Below, piece after piece: positions 61,808 to 64,000 of a stretch of DNA of 64,000 bases. The notes below the pieces were generated by a model, which saw only the letters and a list, made by a program, of their open reading frames with translations, was not told the DNA's origin and ran no database searches. Position numbers and translations under genes: made by a program. The DNA lies in contig NZ_FAOZ01000007.1 of the NCBI RefSeq assembly GCF_001536285.1, forward strand, positions 384,225-448,224. The letters are read 5' to 3'. This stretch comes from Parafrankia irregularis (GTDB taxonomy: Bacteria; Actinomycetota; Actinomycetes; Frankiales; Frankiaceae). Position 1 is the stretch's first letter. Every line of letters begins with the position of its first letter.

Positions 61808-63475
61808 TCAGTCGACCAGCCGTCGGGCCGCGGCCGCCGACTCCTCGGCCGAGGTGGACGTGTCCACGTCCGTCGCCTGCGGCCAGGGGTCGGTGCGGGT
61901 GGCCATGTCGAAGTAGACCAGCTCCGTCGCATCCGACGGGTCGACGACAGCACCGACGGGACCGCGGCCGCCGGCCGACACCCCCGGTGCCTCGCTGCCC
62001 GGGCCGCCGGCGCGGCCCGCGGCGGAGCTCGCCGCTCGCGCCGCGATGCGCGCCACGGCGACCTTCGGCGGGGTCACGCAGCGGATCGACATGAGGTCCG
62101 CGTCGCACTCCCCCGCCACCTCCGCCGCCCGCTCGCGGGGGCGCCGCGACGACCAGGACGCGTCGAGCACGACGGTCTGGCCGTGCTCGAGGGCGTGATG
62201 GGCTCGGGTCAACAGCTCGGCGTAGCTGTGCTCGGTCGCGTCGGCGGTGTAGATGCCCTCGCCGGGAGGCGCCACCGCGGACACCTCCGGCGCGAGGCCC
62301 ACCAGCTCCTTGCGGACGATGTCCGAACGCAGCAGCAGCCAGTCGTCGCCGGCGGCGACGAGCTTGCGGGACAACGTCGACTTGCCGGTTCCGGGCAGGC
62401 CGCCGACGAGCACCAGCCGAACCCGGCCGCGCCGTAGGTGCGCCAGCGCGAGCGCGGCGAGTGCCCGCGCCTGCTCGTCCGCACCCGGAACGCCCTGATG
62501 GGCGCGTACGCAGGCGGCTCCCGCGCGGACGACGGCCCGCTGGGCGATGAACAGATGTTCCAGCGACGCGGGGCCGGCATCACCGGACACCTCCCGGTAG
62601 GCGTCGAGGAACGCCCGGGCGGCCGCGGGGGCGCCGAGCAGCTCCAGGTCCACCGCCAGCGAGGCGACCCCGCCCAGGACGTCCCCGACGCGGCGCGCGG
62701 GGTCGGGGCTGACGCTGCCGAGTATCCGCGGTCCGTCCGGCAGGCAGTAGATGTCGTCGGCACGCAGGTCGCCGTGCCCGGCACGGATCCGCCCGGTGCG
62801 GGCGCGCCGCGCGAGCAGCGCGCCGCGACCGGTCAGGTAGCGCAGCGCGAGCGTGCCGATCTCGTCGACCACGGCGGCGTCCAGCAGGCGCCCGCGGAAC
62901 GGCGCGAGCCCTTCGAGTGCCTCGAGCCACAGCGCCTGCAACGCGAACCGGCCGCCGGCGCGGGTGATCTCCGGCGAGGTCGCGCACTGGTCGTGGAAGG
63001 CCGCGGTCCGCCGGGCGAGCGCCTGGAGCTCCGCGAGGAGCCCGGCCTGCGCCTCGGGTGCCGCCGTGGCCGTCACCGACGCCGCGACCAGCGTCGAAAG
63101 CCGCCGGGCGGCCGGCATCCGCTGCATGACGACCATGTGATCACACAGCCGGCCGGATCCGTCGCGGATGTCGGCGACGCCGAGGTAGGTGTCGGCGGCC
63201 AGTTCGCGGTTGAGTCGTACCTCGTCCTCGCAGGCGTTCAGCCGCGCCTGCCGGGAACGGAGGTGGATGAATCCGAGGTCGACCGGCTTGCGCAGTTTGT
63301 AGGCCCGATCCTCGGTGAGAAAGACGACGGCGGTCGCGGTTTCCACGGTTTCACGGCTGTCAAGACGTAGCTCGCGCACGGCCGGCTCGGGTGCTGTTCC
63401 GACCTCGGTGGGTGCCCAGGATTCGGAACGGATGTCGGTGGCCTGCCCCGAAGGAGCGTCGTCATGCAGAAACAT
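61808..63475 (-). CDS. bifunctional kinase-like protein (COG2187/COG0645-type)
   Basis: 555 residues. The N-terminal half (VVFLTEDRAYKLRKPVDLGF, RLNACEDEVRLNRELAADTY, RIRAGHGDLRADDIY) is an aminoglycoside-phosphotransferase-like fold; the C-terminal half is an AAA_33 P-loop module with Walker A VLVGGLPGTGKSTL, SDIVRKELVG and DASWSSRRPRE. This domain pair is as in Mycobacterium Rv2004c, a DosR-regulon dormancy protein. The neighbouring gene is a DevR/DosR-type regulator, which supports the comparison. A Gly/Ala-rich insert is near residues 485-515. Ribosome-binding site GGAG upstream. Confidence 0.85.
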   Translation of the reverse strand: MFLHDDAPSGQATDIRSESWAPTEVGTAPEPAVRELRLDSRETVETATAVVFLTEDRAYKLRKPVDLGFIHLRSRQARLNACEDEVRLNRELAADTYLGVADIRDGSGRLCDHMVVMQRMPAARRLSTLVAASVTATAAPEAQAGLLAELQALARRTAAFHDQCATSPEITRAGGRFALQALWLEALEGLAPFRGRLLDAAVVDEIGTLALRYLTGRGALLARRARTGRIRAGHGDLRADDIYCLPDGPRILGSVSPDPARRVGDVLGGVASLAVDLELLGAPAAARAFLDAYREVSGDAGPASLEHLFIAQRAVVRAGAACVRAHQGVPGADEQARALAALALAHLRRGRVRLVLVGGLPGTGKSTLSRKLVAAGDDWLLLRSDIVRKELVGLAPEVSAVAPPGEGIYTADATEHSYAELLTRAHHALEHGQTVVLDASWSSRRPRERAAEVAGECDADLMSIRCVTPPKVAVARIAARAASSAAGRAGGPGSEAPGVSAGGRGPVGAVVDPSDATELVYFDMATRTDPWPQATDVDTSTSAEESAAAARRLVD

Positions 63476-63889
63476 CTTCGTCTCCAGACCGTCTGCCGGG
63501 ACGGTGCATGCTCGGTCTCACACCTGCCGTGTCACACCGACCGCACCGGAGCCCGGTTCCTTTGGGACCGTGGCCGGGGGGCGGAACTCACCGGACGAGC
63601 CCGGTGGCGATCGACTCCGGCGATCGTGGAGAGCTTCCTCCCTGATCCGTTTCCCCGCCTGGACTTCAGCATCCTCCCTTCGTCCCACCGCGTCAGGTGA
63701 CTTCTCGGTCCTGATTCCCCGCGACGTCCAGCCCGCCGTTCCCAGGACGTTCGCACCGGGGGCCCGGCTCCTTCGCGGTGCTGTCGGACATCCCACATTC
63801 GAGCCGTTCCACCGCCCACCAGCTGAGCCGGACCGCGCCGCGCGCGCCCACCAACAGCGCGCACACCAGCAGGCATTCCCCGGCGGCTT
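63476..63889. other. Gap upstream of the Rv2004c-like gene
   Basis: No gene is supported. A palindrome-like sequence CGGTTCC TTT GGGACCG (63554-63570) is the only notable element, 80 nt upstream of the ATPase start. Confidence 0.5.
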
Positions 63890-64000
63890 CTATTCTCCGG
63901 CCTGTTTCATCAGGTAGACCGCCGCCTGCGTGCGGCTGGCCAGGCCCAGCTTCTCCAGAATGCTCGACACGTAGTTCTTCACGGTCTTCTCCGACAGCCC
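63890..64000 (-). CDS. DevR/DosR-type LuxR response regulator, C-terminal end only
   Basis: 36 residues are visible: [36 protein letters not shown], then TAG at 63890-63892; the N-terminal part lies beyond the right edge. The block [22 protein letters not shown] is the DNA-recognition helix region of DevR/DosR family regulators (Lys and Asn contact DNA). Together with the Rv2004c-like gene it suggests a hypoxia/dormancy regulon. Confidence 0.85.
   Translation of the reverse strand, partial: GLSEKTVKNYVSSILEKLGLASRTQAAVYLMKQAGE

Noticed and set aside
63554..63570. DosR box upstream of the Rv2004c-like gene
   Set aside because: Only one GGGAC half fits; the arms point the wrong way for the DosR palindrome.

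Overview
The window is very GC-rich actinobacterial chromosome (GTG/TTG starts, Tat and lipoprotein signals, PknB-type kinases, NarL-type two-component systems, DevR/DosR-type regulator). A NifV-type homocitrate synthase together with the overall gene style fits Frankia or a close filamentous relative; that assignment is inference, because no rRNA or nif structural gene is present.

Layout. 0-0.8 kb: edge of a YdcF-family gene and a SnoaL-like protein. 1.1-5.4 kb: a translationally coupled operon of alanine racemase, D-Ala-D-Ala-type ligase, NarL-class histidine kinase and response regulator. 5.6-12.2 kb: lipoprotein, a second NarL-class two-component system whose regulator carries a 1-nt frameshift, membrane proteins, a PadR-like membrane regulator and a methyltransferase. 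12.2-20 kb: amino-acid permease, lipoproteins, hydrolase, Clp_N protein, PLP desulfhydrase-like enzyme, and an ArsR/RibD_C/SRPBCC operon with a very clear operator-promoter. 20.2-24.7 kb: a compact six-gene minus-strand operon (methyltransferase, VOC, Nudix, two ABC-2 permeases, ATPase). 24.8-26.2 kb: a zinc-motif coiled-coil protein. 26.2-32.8 kb: dienelactone hydrolase, secreted tripeptidyl aminopeptidase, IclR regulator with malate synthase, and an SDR reductase. 33-40.9 kb: CorA transporter, GAF-EAL phosphodiesterase, Tat-exported M28 peptidase, TetR with divergent DrrAB exporter, and an autoregulated HTH/Clp_N protein. 41-51.6 kb: two tandemly duplicated secreted RCC1 beta-propellers followed by three receptor kinases with extracellular NHL propellers (one probably a pseudokinase) and an emfourin-like inhibitor. 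52-64 kb: glutamine amidotransferase, threonine aldolase, PhoD, homocitrate synthase, a fourth receptor kinase, acyl-CoA-dehydrogenase-like flavoprotein, a bifunctional kinase-like ATPase, and the C-terminus of a DevR-type regulator.

The most unusual items are: a 49-nt composite repeat present three times with exactly constant internal spacing (27.2, 29.2 and 61.7 kb); a second hairpin repeat family (51.8 and 61.5 kb); the propeller/receptor-kinase island at 41-51 kb; and two regulators (18.9 and 40.1 kb) that appear to make leaderless, self-repressed mRNAs. Starts were chosen by ribosome-binding site, operon overlap and family length. No similarity search was run; family names rest on recognised motifs.
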